Shown here piece by piece: positions 44,876 through 57,063 of a stretch of 64,000 nt of DNA. The notes beneath the pieces were generated by a model that made no database searches, had not been told where the DNA came from, and worked only from the letters and a program-made list of their open reading frames with translations. The first letter of the stretch is position 1, and each line of letters starts with the position of its first letter. The translations under genes and the position numbers were made by a program. The DNA lies in assembly GCA_963971575.1 (NCBI GenBank), contig OZ020611.1, forward strand, positions 202,168,419 to 202,232,418, written 5' to 3'. Source of the stretch: Liopterus haemorrhoidalis (lineage: Eukaryota; Arthropoda; Insecta; Coleoptera; Dytiscidae).

Positions 44876-45160
44876 CAGGCCTGGGCAAATGGTGGCCCGC
44901 GCTGAATTCTATCCGGCCTGCGAAGCATTTTATAAATTATTGTGTTCTGCAAAAATATTATTGTCTGTAAAATATTCTTTCCAATTTTTTTCTTTAAACT
45001 GCATAATAAATAAATGTTTTGATTTAAAAATATTGCTTTTAAAATTTATAAAATATCCTTCATAATGAATATTTAAAATTATAATTTTTTTTTTTTTTTG
45101 TTTACGGTCAAATTTTCAACGGCAATGTGGCCCGAAAGCTAAAAGATTTGCCCGCCTCTT
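44876..45160. mobile_element. hAT MITE with 8-bp target duplication
   Basis: Starts CAGGCCTGGGCAAATGGTGG and ends AGATTTGCCCGCCTCTT. ATTTAGAG lies on both sides (44868-44875 and 45161-45168), an exact 8-bp duplication. It is 285 bp with no coding content. The subterminal GGCCCG words are inverted as well (GTGGCCCGCGC against TGTGGCCCGAA). Confidence 0.92.
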
Positions 45161-46049
45161 ATTTAGAGGTTCATGTGATACATCATAAATGGCGCGACAG
45201 CCCGAGGCGAGTCTAGGCCTCCTTTAATGACCATGTTTTCAATCTATGTACATTCTGGAGTAATATGGTCAGTACTACGTCCATTTTTAGCGTACACAGA
45301 ACATGTGATACACCATTCAAAATTGTTACAAATATTTAATTTTTCGTTAACTACATATTTGTTGATATTTTTACCGCGATGTGTTTTTTGTGGGTACAGT
45401 TGTACAAGCATGCCAAATTTCGACTTACAAAACCCTAAAAATGGATGTGGAGTGTGAATTTATGGCCTTTTTTGACACATTTTTATCAAAAATCACGCAA
45501 AATAATAATTAATATATTATATGTATTAGGGGATTAAAAAAAAAAAAAAAACGTGAGTTAATCTGCGATATTAGACCTTTCATTTGATAGTCCCACTTGA
45601 AAAATAAAACAAAACATTTTTTTTTTTGTAACAATACAAAACCTGAAACCATTTTTAAAAAATTAGTTTTTACAGTTTTACTCATATGCTTCATCGATTT
45701 ATTATATTCCATTTTCTGCAGTTCTACTAAAAGTTAGTAATATACATTTTGTAATGTTTGATTTGATATTTATCAAACTTATTATATATTACATTTTATC
45801 CAGTTTAAAAACGTAAAAATTTAAGTTTAATTTTGCTTTTACTTGAGCTCTTCCTCTTTCTAGTTAGACTGCGTCGTAATACAAAATTGTTAATATACAC
45901 AAATAGGTTAAGAAATAATTGTGCTGCCATAAACATAAAAATGTGAGCAAATGCAATAAGTTTTATCTGAAAAAATACTATTTTAGGTTAGTCAGGGTCG
46001 CGCCAAGAAAACTGGGGTGTAAATTTTTGTTTACCGACTCTATATCAGC

Positions 46050-46112
46050 ATTTTCCAACCGCCGGTCTTCGGACCGGCACCGGTCCGTGAGATTTTTTTG
46101 CCGGTCCCGGAA
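46050..46112. mobile_element. hAT-type end fragment
   Basis: TTTTCCAACCGCCGGTCTTC, GGACCGGCACCGGTCCGTGA resembles the tips of non-autonomous hAT elements (CAGcg.TTcCCAACCg.cGGTc). Only one end was found. It also contains the short palindrome CCGGTCTTCGGACCGG. Confidence 0.55.
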
Positions 46113-46390
46113 ATTTTGTTACAAAATGTCCGGGTTTGTAGTTTGGAGGGGAGGACTTTTTTTTTTACTCATCACTTATTTTTTGGAGGTGAAGACGCTG
46201 CTCTATATCAAAACAAAATATTTTTTTTTTATAAGTAACTACTGAACATATTTAAAAATAATTTTTCTGTTAATGGGGTAAAAAACACATTTCGAGTCCA
46301 CATTTTATTAAACATTTCTGAAAATCTATTTTATAAACACCAACATAATCTAAATAAAAGTGTTCTATTCTGTCCTGGGATACTACAGGT

Positions 46391-46613
46391 CAACGATTCT
46401 TAACCGGGGATCCCGAAAATACCTTAGGGGATCCCGAAATTAAAAGAAAAAATTTCATTTTTACCAGTTTTTGCTTTTAAAATTACAATAAACTTATTAT
46501 TAAACAATAAATTATTAATAACATTTAAAATATTATTTCAAAAATTTTCTTGGGGGTCCAGAAAAAATTCTAGGCAATTTGGGGGTCCCGAGTATAAATA
46601 GGTTAAGAACCTG
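46391..46613. mobile_element. hAT-like MITE
   Basis: CAACGATTCTTAACCGGGGA at the left and TAGGTTAAGAACCTGTG at the right are inverted tips of the CAG-GGTTCTTAACC hAT type. GGGATCCCGAAA and GGGGTCCCGAG are inverted further in. The flanking 8-mers CTACAGGT and CCGTAGGC agree only partly, so an old duplication is possible but not proven. Confidence 0.65.
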
Positions 46614-46619
46614 TGCCGT

Positions 46620-46665
46620 AGGCTATTCCAAACGTTAAAGTGGAACTAAATGGCATTTTTATTTT
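46620..46665. mobile_element. single end of TIR family M2
   Basis: GGCTATTCCAAACGTTAAAG TGGAACTAA matches the ends of the element at 58626-59044. The opposite end was not found nearby. Confidence 0.55.
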
Positions 46666-47204
46666 TGACACGAAATCGACACGAGCTCACTTTTTAACTA
46701 TTGAAGTAGACTTTTGCCAAACAAAATTATCAAAAGCCTAATTTAATCGAAAAAAATACTACTTTTGAATATCTAGTTCGGCTTAAACTAAAGAAACAGA
46801 CTTAAAAAAAGAAATAACTTGTGTTACGTCGCTCCTGAAGTAGAATTGACTGTATTATTGGTTGCGGTCGTTCGGGTAAAACGGACGTAAATAAGGGTAA
46901 AACTGGCAAAACGGGACTTATTATAATTATTAATACAAATAACTAAAATTATAATCTAAACCTTAATAAACGAAGTGAGTAGCGCTAGAAACCTAGCAGT
47001 TTAGGTATCCGTAAGCATTAAACTAAAATCGATAATAATCTAAACACTAAACTTTCATTATAATAATAATATAATTTATTAATTCAAAACAAAAAAATAC
47101 ATAAAAAATACTTTATTTTTTATACAAACTTAATTGTACAAAACTACGACTTAATTTAATTTTGCTCTTTTAACTGCAAAATGATCAACAATATCGGAAA
47201 TGCG

Positions 47205-47285
47205 CTATCGGGATTTGAACCAGGTACCTTCGGCACCATAAGCAGGGTCACTACCTCCGCGCTACTGAGGCCAGCTAGGTAATCT
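47205..47285 (-). mobile_element. tRNA-derived sequence (SINE head)
   Basis: On the - strand CTCAGTAGCGCGGAGGTAGT provides an A box and GTACCTGGTTCAAATCCCGA a B box (GGTTCAAATCC), about 40 bases apart. An AT-rich tail to about 47100 follows. It is not an intact tRNA: the flanks do not form an acceptor stem. Confidence 0.65.
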
Positions 47286-48572
47286 TTTTACAGGGACATG
47301 GTTGTTCTCAAATAATTTTTAAAAAAATGAAAATTAGTTTTTATTTTTTATTCTAGAACTATTTGATACCCGACAGTTTATTAGAAATAATTGTTCAACA
47401 ATACAATACAACAATACAAAAAATGTTACATTTCAGTCGTACATTTTCGGTGGACATTGTAAATTCCGCCATTGTTTTCTCTGCTTAATGTAGCTATTCT
47501 AAAGATGATATGTTAAATTTACGACGGTGTTTATTGCTGTACACCATTTCTTATAACGCGCACAACTGCCCATATTTTTATGTTACATCGCTGTTGTACA
47601 TAAGGGTCCTTTTGTGAAATATATTTTTGGTAGAAATAAGCTCATCTTTTTTTTTTGTAATGAGATTTAATTATGAATCTACATATCAGCAGTTTAAATT
47701 TGATACGCCAGTTTACAAAAAAATATATAAACTCATTAAAATGGCCAATAAAGATATTCAATAAATATCCAATTAAATCAAGAAAAGAATGTTCATTTGT
47801 TCAAAAACCTCACCACACGTACGGCAACCGTCCGTGTGCATACATGCACAAGAGCGCCCCCACTAGAATTGAACCCTAATCGTGCAGATATGAACACTTT
47901 CATCAACAACTTGCCCGCACATGGGCGGCTAAAACACACGCGATGGGTTTGCCTACACACTATTAAAAAATCTTTATAAAATAAAAAATATTTCTCCCCC
48001 AGCCTCATCCTAAACTTCATTAAATATCCCTAGATCATTTTGATGAGTGTAGGTTGTATTTCCGAAGTTTTGGTGTACAGTATTGGCTGAAATAGCTGTA
48101 CATGCATGCCAACTTTCTTTGTTGTCATTTAGCTACAGAGAGCTTGAATTTTTCCCATCATAGTTCATAGTAAACAATCATTCTTAGGACCAACCGCGCG
48201 GTGCTTTTATTGTAGATTCATATTTCGTAACCGTATTATTAGCAGCTGGAAAGGATGTTACGTTTATTACAATAATAATTAAGTATTTAAATGAAATAAA
48301 AATACTTACCCAGGAGTAACATGTACGCAGTCTAGTTCGAGAGAGGTAAGATGCTCTTTTTAAGGAAATAGTTTCCATATTGTTAATTATATAGAGGTAT
48401 GTATTTGTGATTTCCATGCCGTAATTTACTTATTGAAACATGAGTTGATTTTCGGAAATCTTGTATTTATAGTATTTTTATATATTTGTCATTTGATGTT
48501 ATAAAATTGAATAAAATTTAATTGTATTATGTTACCCCTTACTTAAAATTTGAATTGAAATTCTTGGAACAG

Positions 48573-48611
48573 TGGCACTTGAAGAAGGGGTCCATTATTA
48601 TGGGCCACCCG
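48573..48611 (+). CDS. candidate 39-nt microexon of the AIP3 gene
   Basis: Between TTCTTGGAACAG and GTACGTTAAA lies a 39-nt segment that is clearly less AT-rich than its flanks. Placed between exon a (phase 1 end) and exon b (phase 1 start) it reads without a stop: the last base of exon a plus TG gives Val, then ALEEGVHYYGPP, and its last G joins exon b to restore the Gly. The exon is symmetric (multiple of three, phase 1 to phase 1), so it can be included or skipped with no frame change: PLG-LVF becomes PL-VALEEGVHYYGPP-G-LVF. The polypyrimidine tract is weak, as is common for regulated microexons. Without RNA data it stays a prediction. Confidence 0.6.
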
Positions 48612-50000
48612 GTACGTTAAAATCATTTACTAATACCCTAATAGCAACGTAACAATAGTAAGAACAATATTAACATATTGTTTTACTTATTAATAGTTCG
48701 CATTCCAATCAACTCACTGATGTATGAAGCGCTCCTCTCAACAGTCCATTGCATGTTGGCCGATCAAAGGAATGTCCATCGCAATCCGTACCAGTTAAAA
48801 TGTACATATTATTTGTCTCTCATGTGATTGGACAAAATCATACCATAGCATGGACTTAATAATTCATTGTTAGCATTAACCTTTCAAATGGACTCGTTTC
48901 ATTAAAAAATATAATGCATATTGTGAACGACGTAAATTTTTTACTATTCAGAGGCGGATTAAAAAACGCGGGATCTCGAACAAACCCGTGGCTCCCTGAT
49001 GCAGTCATTGCATTGTTCTCTTTTATAAGCAGATAGCATAAGGAGCCAGGTCCGATCTCCACTGATTCCACTTCGGAATATTTATCTTACAAAATACTAT
49101 GCCGTCAGCTCAAAGGTCAAATTAACCTCGAGCAAATTTAAATAAAACACCAACAATAAAAAGTCGAGCTGACCTAATGCCTTATATGAACGGAAGTAAA
49201 AAAGAGCTTAATCCACATTTAGAGCTATAAATTAATGCACTGTGCTTAGTAAGTTATTCACAGATTGTCACTAATCAGTTCGTCATATGGTAACTTAAGC
49301 AATCTTCACAGCTACAAATTTAGTGCGTTGTGCGTATAGCTAGTGCGTTGTAGATCTTGGTCAAAAGTTTATATGCTCCGTACTTAATACACTGTTTTAA
49401 TGAGACAGATATGAACACCCATTAGCTATATCACTTTACATAACCTAACAAAATGCTGACGCACAAATTTCAACTAATTTGGGAGATCATGAAACTAAAA
49501 ACAAATGTTGTAATTGTAGCAACAACTTTTTCATTAAAATAAAGTAAGAAACCACGATCTCGCCGATAATTGTCAAGTCACAAAAATACATTTACGCTTT
49601 CGTAGTTAGTTTGATTTCAGATAGATTAGGTTGACCATTTGTGAGTTATTCGTCACGATGATGGCAGAGTGAGATGGCAGAGCGTTTTTTAAGTTAAAAG
49701 TATTGAAATTCTAAAAAAAATATAGAAAATTTAAAAAATTAACTGCTCTTTCTCTTTCCGACGTTTTTTTGATTGTTATTTCTGTACGTCTCATTTACGC
49801 CTTGGTAATTATTTATATTACACATATATTAGGGGCACGATTTGGCCTTTTGAGTCTCGATACACATTTCAAGAAATATCGCGCGAAGAGATATCGTGAA
49901 TTTTTAAATACATGGTCGAAGTTTACCGACGGCGATTATCGAACCTTGTCGAGTTTCGCCAAAGTTGTCAAATATTTAATACTAGGTAATTTCAAATATA

Positions 50001-50762
50001 AGGTGCGTTCGGCATAACTGTGCAGTGTTAACTCTGTGTCGTGCAAGTTTTTTGTCACGTGACCACTGTGCAGACTGTCAAAGACGAACGCTTTGTTCAG
50101 ATTGTGCAGTTATTCAAACTGTTATCCTAACCTTTTTTTTTTGTAAACAAATGAATTATATGTGTGTAATTACATCAAGTTTGTCTCCTGCTAATTGTTA
50201 CGATAATATATAAATGGCGCATGAAGGTTTTGCGATCTTTTTAAGTAATATAAAATAAATTTTATTTGATGAAGAAGACAATTCAGAAGAATTTTCCAAA
50301 CCATAGAATATTTTGGAAAAAGTGTTTGAATATGCAGAGAGTACTGTTCCAAACATGACTACAAATCAATTTAAAGTACATTTCCGCTTGTATCCAGAAA
50401 ATTTGAAGTCTTTTTGAGTGCATTTACGTTTTCCATCATGAGGTTCATGTCTATACTATTTATTTTGCAAATGCTGCAGGCATAAACAATGATATCTTGA
50501 TTGTTTTCACTCATATTGTTTTGTATAAATAATAACTTAATAGTTTTACCGCGAAAAACACCATTGCACAGACTGCCGCACAATCTGAACTTGTGACGTA
50601 AATTGTGTAACACAAACTGCACTGCACAGTATATGCCGAACGATCTTCGTGCAGCACAAAGCACACAGAAACTTTATGACGAACTTATTCTTGTGTAATT
50701 TTCTTTATTCCTGTGTAAATTATGCAGAATGTGTAGATTATTAGCTTATAGCGAACGCACCT
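50001..50762. mobile_element. Harbinger-type element with N-terminal transposase remnant
   Basis: Ends AGGTGCGTTCGGCATAA and TTATAGCGAACGCACCT are inverted, with ATA on each side (49998-50000 and 50763-50765). Subterminal TGTGCAG/CTGCACA words repeat on both sides. On the + strand near 50265-50415 the text EEDNSEEFSKP, ILEKVFEYAESTVPNMTTNQ, FKVHFRLYPENLKSF resembles the N-terminal part of PIF/Harbinger transposases (acidic start, then vp.mt...F..hFRl....f). The catalytic part is missing. Confidence 0.8.
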
Positions 50763-51853
50763 ATAATAAAACTTGATTTGGCAAAGGCGCGTCTTTACAA
50801 ATCCGGGATATGTTCCAGGAGATTTACTGATGCAGAACAAAGTATCAAGATCCGGAACTGACCCGGAAAATGCGGGACGAATGGTCACCCTAAGATAGAT
50901 ATCACAACATTCGTTACGCATTACTCATAGTGTCATAGCTGTGAAGTCTATTGTTAAACCTTCAAACAGTCTATGAAACTTATCCAGAACTCACAAAGTA
51001 CAGTGCATTAAATTTGAAGCTGTGAATGCATATTTACCGTCCCTACTATGTACGCCACTACAGCGTTAAAAACTTGTTATTATTATGTATTATAATTTTT
51101 TATTTCAATTACCGTATTTACTGGCGTATAAGACTCTTTTCTCTAGAAATTTGCCTTAAAACCGAGCTGTTCTATATACTTCCCAAGGTTTAATTTTTAC
51201 TCTGCCCCAGTTACTATTATTGTCATTTCAAGAATATGGCATTAGTGCCCTTGATATAGAACTGAAGATAATTTATTGCTTGAAAAAACTCTGCTCCAAA
51301 TACGAAAGAAACTTTGTCTAGCTCTGATAATGAGGATGAAGATTAAAACCATTATTGTTATAAATTTTCTGCACGATGCAGAATTATTTCGTTATTAGTG
51401 TATTCCAAATTGAATAATTGTTTTCAAAAATGTATATTTTGTTCAATAAAATATTTTTTGACAAAAATGCTCCCGAGAAACGCTTATTTGCTGGTAAAAA
51501 CGGTAAATATTATTAATCGAAATCTTCTGAGGTTCCGCGGATTGGAGTTCCCTGTACAGTTGCCATTTTCGAAGCCAATTAATCCGCCACTGATTGTTTT
51601 TTTTTTTTTTTTAATAATGTTAACTAGATTTTTTTTACAACACACTTTTTAGTTCTTTCTTAGATTTCACTCTTCATTTAAGTTCGTTGCTCTAAAAAAT
51701 TATTTAAAGTAGTTACAATCTAACTAACTTTTTTGAAATATTGTCAACACAGCGTAGATTTTGCACAGTTTCTGCAATACCTTGCAAGTTTTTTGCAAGG
51801 TATTAAAAATATTTTTATGGTTTCGGTTTTCAGAATTTTATATTAGAGACTAA

Positions 51854-52934
51854 CAGGGCTATTCAGAGACAACATTTTAAACACTGTCTAAATTAAACAC
51901 TATTTGAAATTTAGACAGTTTAATTTATTTACGTATTCAGAAACATAGTAACTATTTTTTAAACTATATCTAAACTAAACCCTGTTTAAATGAAGACAAC
52001 TGAAAATTGTGCAAGTAGGTGATAAAATAATGGAACTTAACTTTGGCCTCTTTCTAATTTTCATGTGCTAGAAAGAGATAGAATATCACATTTATAACCA
52101 TACGATCCATCAACTATATAGCTCTTATTTAGTTTCTTTTTCTACGACTTTGTGAAATCGCTATTGTTCTCTTTCTTACACATTATACTGCCGTAAGAGC
52201 AGTTTGATTTCTGAATAAATAAATGATATACGTCCAATATTATATGGCAATGACTGGACCGATTTAAAAAAAGAATATTTGGTGCACCTATCTTACCTAT
52301 TTCGGTATATGTAGGTTTTTAAGAGGTATTGTATAGGTAGTTTAAAATTATTTTCTCGAGAACGGCTAGACCGATTTTAAAACTTTTTTTGAATTATATT
52401 GAATTTATACCTTGTATAAATCTCGGTGGTTTCATAATTTTAATATGGGTGCCATTTATTGCTCATTTCTTTTTCTTGATGCAATTTTATCTTTTTTTAG
52501 AGCCAACGCAACTGATACGTCTTGAATGTCCCCTTCCGAAGTATCTTAATTTGGATAATAATTGTAATTTTGAATCTATATGCCGTCCCTTATATGTCAC
52601 ATGATTAATATCATTTTCACCAAGGTGGTGTATAAAGTAACTCCCTGTTTAGATATTTTTCACGAAAAAATGTATCACTAATTATCATAGGGATTTCCCT
52701 ATCCATTTAAATTCTGACAAAATTTGTACACACAAACTCATTTATATCCTTCACTTCTTCAATATCTTCTAAATATTCTTCCACTGAATCACTCATTTAG
52801 AAAACTCACGTAGAAAACAGTGTTTTAAAATTAAACAGTTTAAAAATTGTCTTTGAATAAGAAACAAAATTAAACACTGAATTTAGACAGTGTTTAATTT
52901 AAACACTGTTTATTTTTTGTCTGTGAAGGCCCTG
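51854..52934. mobile_element. Harbinger-like element
   Basis: The ends CAGGGCTATTCAGAGACAAC and TTGTCTGTGAAGGCCCTG are inverted, followed inside by inverted AAACACTGTCTAAATTAAAC and GTTTAATTTAAACACTG blocks of about 60 bp. The flanks are TAA on the left and TTA on the right. On the - strand near 52800-52740, MSDSVEEYLEDIEEVKDINE is an acidic start like that of Harbinger transposases, followed by degraded text. Confidence 0.7.
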
Positions 52935-53643
52935 TTAATTTTTTAATCGCAGTTTCCTAAATCTGTGAATACCCGAGTCATAAAATTGTAATCACATACG
53001 TAAGAACAATTATAGAATAATGTAGTACAAGCTTTTTGCCTAAATTTTTAATATCAGTTCAATGAACAATTTAGGTGTATTTTATTAAAAAATATTCATT
53101 ATTAAAAATTAATAACATCGTTATTAAATCTATTATCAGCGGTGGATTAAAACTTTGGACAGCAGCCCAAAATATATTAGATATTGTTTTTTACATTTAC
53201 ATATTTTTATATTATATTTGTCTAATTTTGTGGTTCGTACGAAACTGAGGACCTAAGCACGTACTTACTGCGCCTGTGCGGGGATCCGCCATTATTTATA
53301 GTTACGCCATTTTGTCTTGTATTTATCCCTAGATATGACTTTTGGTTTATTTGAACAAAATGCAATGTATCTCCTTATTAACTCTCTAAACAAAGAGAAG
53401 TGCTTTATAAATGAAATCAATTATCACAGTGAAACAGAAGATATATGTGTGAAACATTACTACTTAACAAACTAATTCTCGTTTGTGTTAGTTATAATTT
53501 ATATATTATTAAGCTAAATTTAATCGTGTTACATAGTAGTGTATTGCAATAATTAATGTAGTTCAGTAACTTTACCTCAAAGTTTTAAATTAGCGTGTTT
53601 AGATGTCACTAGCAATTCTGAAGTAATTAATATCTGTTTACAG

Positions 53644-53842
53644 GTCTTGTGTTTCTGCAGTACCGCAACGAGACAAAGAGAGCTCTGCTTCCCAATGAAA
53701 TAACATCAATAGATACAGTCAAGGCGCTTTTCGTTAGATCCTTCCCCAAACAGTTGACTATGGAATATCTAGACTCGCCTCTTGTTAAAATATACATACA
53801 TGATTCTTCCAAAGATATGTTCTACGAACTTGAGGATCTCAG
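53644..53842 (+). CDS. AIP3-domain protein, exon b (AIP3 core)
   Basis: A 199-nt exon between CTGTTTACAG and GTAATTTT. It enters in phase 1 and leaves after two bases of an Arg codon. It encodes LVFLQYRNETKRALLPNEIT, SIDTVKALFVRSFPKQLTME, YLDSPLVKIYIHDSSKDMFY and ELEDLR. This is the N-terminal part of the AIP3/Bud6-like domain of the SRCIN1 - sickle tail family. The pattern LFLQY.dEtrr..l..Ei.s.dtl.aLfv..FP..Lt...l.sp...I.i.d....vfYELEdvr is directly visible, with no gaps or stops. The fold is thought to be a ubiquitin-like beta-grasp. The exon supports joining to exon a (TLERPLG-LVFLQY) and to exon c (ELEDLR-SHLRDI). Confidence 0.95.
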
Positions 53843-56791
53843 GTAATTTTATCACAATTAACATTGCTTTTAAAAAGCTTTTAAAAAATATTTTTTATAT
53901 AATATTCACGTATGGTATAATAACCTAAATATTAAAACATGTAAACTTGATTTCCTGTAATACAAAACTAAAATGATGAATGTTTATAAAAAAATTGATC
54001 CATAAATACCTGAACTTGCATCATAATATCTTATTAATAAAAATTATTTTAATTTAAAATGGTTCTTTTCGAAATATTCCCTTACACACCGTGGTTAATA
54101 TATTTTCCACTTAAACTCCTTGTAGTTTCATTTGGGCATGGTGTTTAGATCAATCACTGTATTTTCTTTTACCTGTCCATTCGTTTTTCGGGATACTTAA
54201 ACTATTAGAACTCCGTAAGCCTCACTTTTTGCAGTTGTTGTCTACTGCTTAAAGTAGTTGACTTTTACAAGTAGTTGAATACTTTGAATCTTATTGCGTC
54301 ATAGCATCTACCGAATTAAACCGGTAAGTGGACGTACAGGTAGATCAGACTTTGATATTTTCTTATTTCATTTGTTTGAAAACCTCGTCCTATTAACTAC
54401 AGCTCAACAAATGACCTTAGCTTGATCCCTGGGAAAAATTGGAACTAAATTTAAAAATTTGAAACGCAAACATGACCAAGCAATGATATTAGGTGCTTTT
54501 ATTTTATTATTGTTTCAGAAAAATTATATTAGTTTATTAAACTGTCGTTCGTTTTACTTCATAATTGAAATATATTTTCAGTTTTAGTGGAACGCATCAG
54601 TTTATCAGAAGCACCCAAATAATATCTAACTAACTAACAAGTTAAACTTGCATCGCTTCACTTACAAACCTGACCTATAAATTATAACAAGCAACAGCTG
54701 AGAACAGAAACGAAATAGTAATTGCTTTATAACATCACTTTTAGTACTTGGTACCAAAAGCGTTTTTTATGGTTCCATTTATTGAAAAATTAAAGTCTTC
54801 ATGAATGGATCATACTCCGTTAAACTTAAATGAAGTACAAAGCTCATGCGAGGAATTTTTTATTATTTTTGGTTCCGTAGATTGCAAGAAACGATGCGAG
54901 AAAGTAATAAAAACCGAAAAGGGATTTATCAGATTTGAGCCTTTATTTAACGCAGCCACTGATGAGGTTATAATCAATTTGGGGTAAGATAGTGGTTCAG
55001 AATATTATTCAGAAAGCGATTCTGTTGAATCTGCCTTTTATTATTTTTAACATTGTTTGGGCTAATTTTAATAATTTGTTGAGTAAATATTTTAATATTG
55101 TACTTTTAAAGACAGGTGAGCTGGTGTGCTTGCATTCCATGCATGTTTTTTGGATTCTGGTTCAAAATGGTGAACCCAAGTTTCATCACACGTTAAAATC
55201 TTGTTTAGAAAAGAGTCACTTTCCATTTCATAGCGTTCCTTTAAGTCTGTACACACTTTGAGTCTTGTTTCCTTGTGTTGTTGCGTTAACTGTGTCGGAA
55301 CCCACCTTGCATTTGTTTTGCTGTACTTGAGCTTGTCAATGATAAGGTGCCACCACTTACTGCAACTTTTTTTGCTATATCTTCAACAGTAATACGTCGG
55401 CCTTCAAGAATAATGTCGTCAATGCAGATTTCAAGCGAAGGAGTTGACACTTCAACTGGCCGGCCAGGACGTTGCTCGTTAGTCACGGAGGTTCGACCAT
55501 TTTTGAACTGTTCTACCCACTTTACGCGATTCATACAACTTTCACCATACTGTAAAATCATACGAGAAAATATTTTAGCCGGTTTTTCACCTTCAGAAAG
55601 CAAAAACAGGATCACGGAATGTTGTTCAACTAATGCGGAAACTTCAAGCCGACCTGTCATCGTTAAATGCAATTTTGATGTTATAAACAAAACAATTTTT
55701 ATCCGTCAGGTGTTCTCAGCTCATCCCAGTGTTGCCAACCTAAAGTCATGAAAGTACCAAACTCCTCCTACTAACCGTTTTTTTCTACATCAATTTGTCT
55801 CTTTAATTATTGAATGTCTCTCGTATATTAAGTGTACCTATTTCTCTACTGTGGTGACAAACTAGCTTAGTTTGGGATTCATGCTATATGGGTTGAGCTA
55901 TAATTCTTCATTTTCGGGCAAAAAGAATGATTGAAGCTGTTGCGTAAGTTGACAAAGAAGAAGTACCCTATACGAAGGGCCAAAATGGAAAAGTTATTAG
56001 CAGGATTATGTAACTGCTATATTGAAACCGGGCTTTGTTCTATCATTGTTTAAATTTAACAAAGAGCCAAATATATATATAGCAAAAAAATCTATTTTTT
56101 GCTATACGTTAACTTCGACAATAACTTTTTCATATTAGCTTTTTATTATATTTTGTTAATATCGTTAAGTAATGTAATGTTGGCATTCCTTTTAAGTAAT
56201 GTTTGCATATTTGCCAGAATTGTACAATTTGAGTATCCTTCATCTTAAATATTCTGATGAACATAGATACTTGCTCTGACGATTTTTGACGCTTTATTAG
56301 CATCAATCTCAACTCTTTCCACCAGAAAGAGCTTTCAGATTTTTTTTTTTTTATGTTTTAAAACACAAAGCTTTTCAGTTTTTTTATAGGAAATACTCAA
56401 CCTTTCCCACGATAGGTGATTTGTTTACCATAAATTTCAGCACCTTGGAAATGTGTGAACTATTAAATATTGTCAGATGTTAAAAATGTCAAATGTCTGC
56501 CATGCTTCTATTGATTCTGGCTTTGAATATTTTCTAAATTGCCATCATTGTGCTGTTTTTCAGAAATCTAAATTCTGGTTTATCTAAATTGTATTCAAGT
56601 TCAGGTTTTATGTCAAATACAATTTAAAAAGAGTTCTTACTTTAGTTTATTTATCTTTTTATTTTATAAAAACAGTTTAAAACTTTAAACCAAATAATTT
56701 AAAATAAATCTGTGCAACCCAGGCGCTGTTTTTTATCAGATTCCATTAACTTTAAATTCGTTTAATTTAAAACATCACGTTTACTTTTTAG
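53843..56791 (+). other. intron between exons b and c
   Basis: A 2,949-bp intron bounded GTAATT and TTACTTTTTAG. It holds a - strand mariner at 55050-55690. The rest (53843-54980 and 55750-56790) is AT-rich with nothing recognised. Confidence 0.8.
55050..55690 (-). pseudogene. mariner/SETMAR-type transposase, 5' part with frameshift
   Basis: On the - strand MFITSKLHLTMTGRLEVSAL starts the frame, followed by ILFLLSEGEKPAKIFSRMIL, YGESCMNRVKWVEQFKNGRT, SVTNEQRPGRPVEVST and ILEGRRITVEDIAKKVAVSG: the two helix-turn-helix motifs of mariner (HTH1, GRP linker, HTH2). After a frame change near 55300 it continues WVPTQLTQQHKETRLKVCTD, LKERYE, FLNKILTCDETWVHHFEPES (first catalytic Asp in TCDETW) and KHAWNAS, then degenerates. 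The second Asp block and C-terminus are missing. It is inserted antisense in an intron of the AIP3 gene. Confidence 0.9.
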
Positions 56792-56978
56792 ATCACATTT
56801 GCGTGATATCCGTGATCGTTCAGTACTTCGTCTGTTCGAGTCAGCTGATATCAGCGGTGGTTTACCGGGTCCCGGTACCGGTATCGCTGGAGGAGTTGGC
56901 CATTACGAGGATCAGAGTTATTTCTCCGAACCGGAGTTTGATTCTGAGTACCAGCATCAGCACATACACAAAAGCAAG
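56792..56978 (+). CDS. AIP3-domain protein, exon c
   Basis: A 187-nt exon between TTACTTTTTAG and GTTAGTAG. Its first base completes the Arg codon of exon b and it ends on a codon border (phase 0). It encodes SHLRDIRDRSVLRLFESADI, SGGLPGPGTGIAGGVGHYED, QSYFSEPEFDSEYQHQHIHK and SK. The first part completes the AIP3-like domain (ELEDvR.i.DRSvlrly); the Gly/Pro and acidic/aromatic part is a low-complexity linker toward the central region. The exon borders fit the phase of exon b exactly. No following exon was recognised in the rest of the window, so the next intron is long or leaves the window. Confidence 0.92.
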
Positions 56979-57063
56979 GTTAGTAGTTTGATTTGTTAAT
57001 TCCAAAATGTAACTAACAACGTATGAAATACTAAGATGCATACAGTTTGTTACCTGATATTGC

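Larger units (their letters stand above)
43915..48572 (+). other. intron part of the AIP3 gene, with MITEs
   Basis: Holds repeat D (44655-44760), hAT-type MITEs and a tRNA-like sequence. A + strand open frame at 44062-44439 (125 codons; VNKEPSTETRVQIPDSSSKI, then AKFSHISGFCKYLTS) is longer than most chance frames here but has no recognised domain. It may be an old captured fragment. Confidence 0.5.
48612..53643 (+). other. intron part of the AIP3 gene, with Harbinger elements
   Basis: Contains two Harbinger-type elements (50001-50762 and 51854-52934). The remaining parts (48612-50000, 50763-51853, 52935-53643) are AT-rich with no recognised feature. The acceptor before exon b is TCTGTTTACAG. 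Confidence 0.6.

Noticed and set aside
47820..47960. Possible tRNA-like B box (GGGTTCAATTC on the - strand) near 47870.
   Set aside because: No A box at a suitable distance and no tail; one motif alone is not enough.
55347..55751. 134-codon + strand open frame.
   Set aside because: Opposite-strand shadow of the mariner transposase at 55050-55690.
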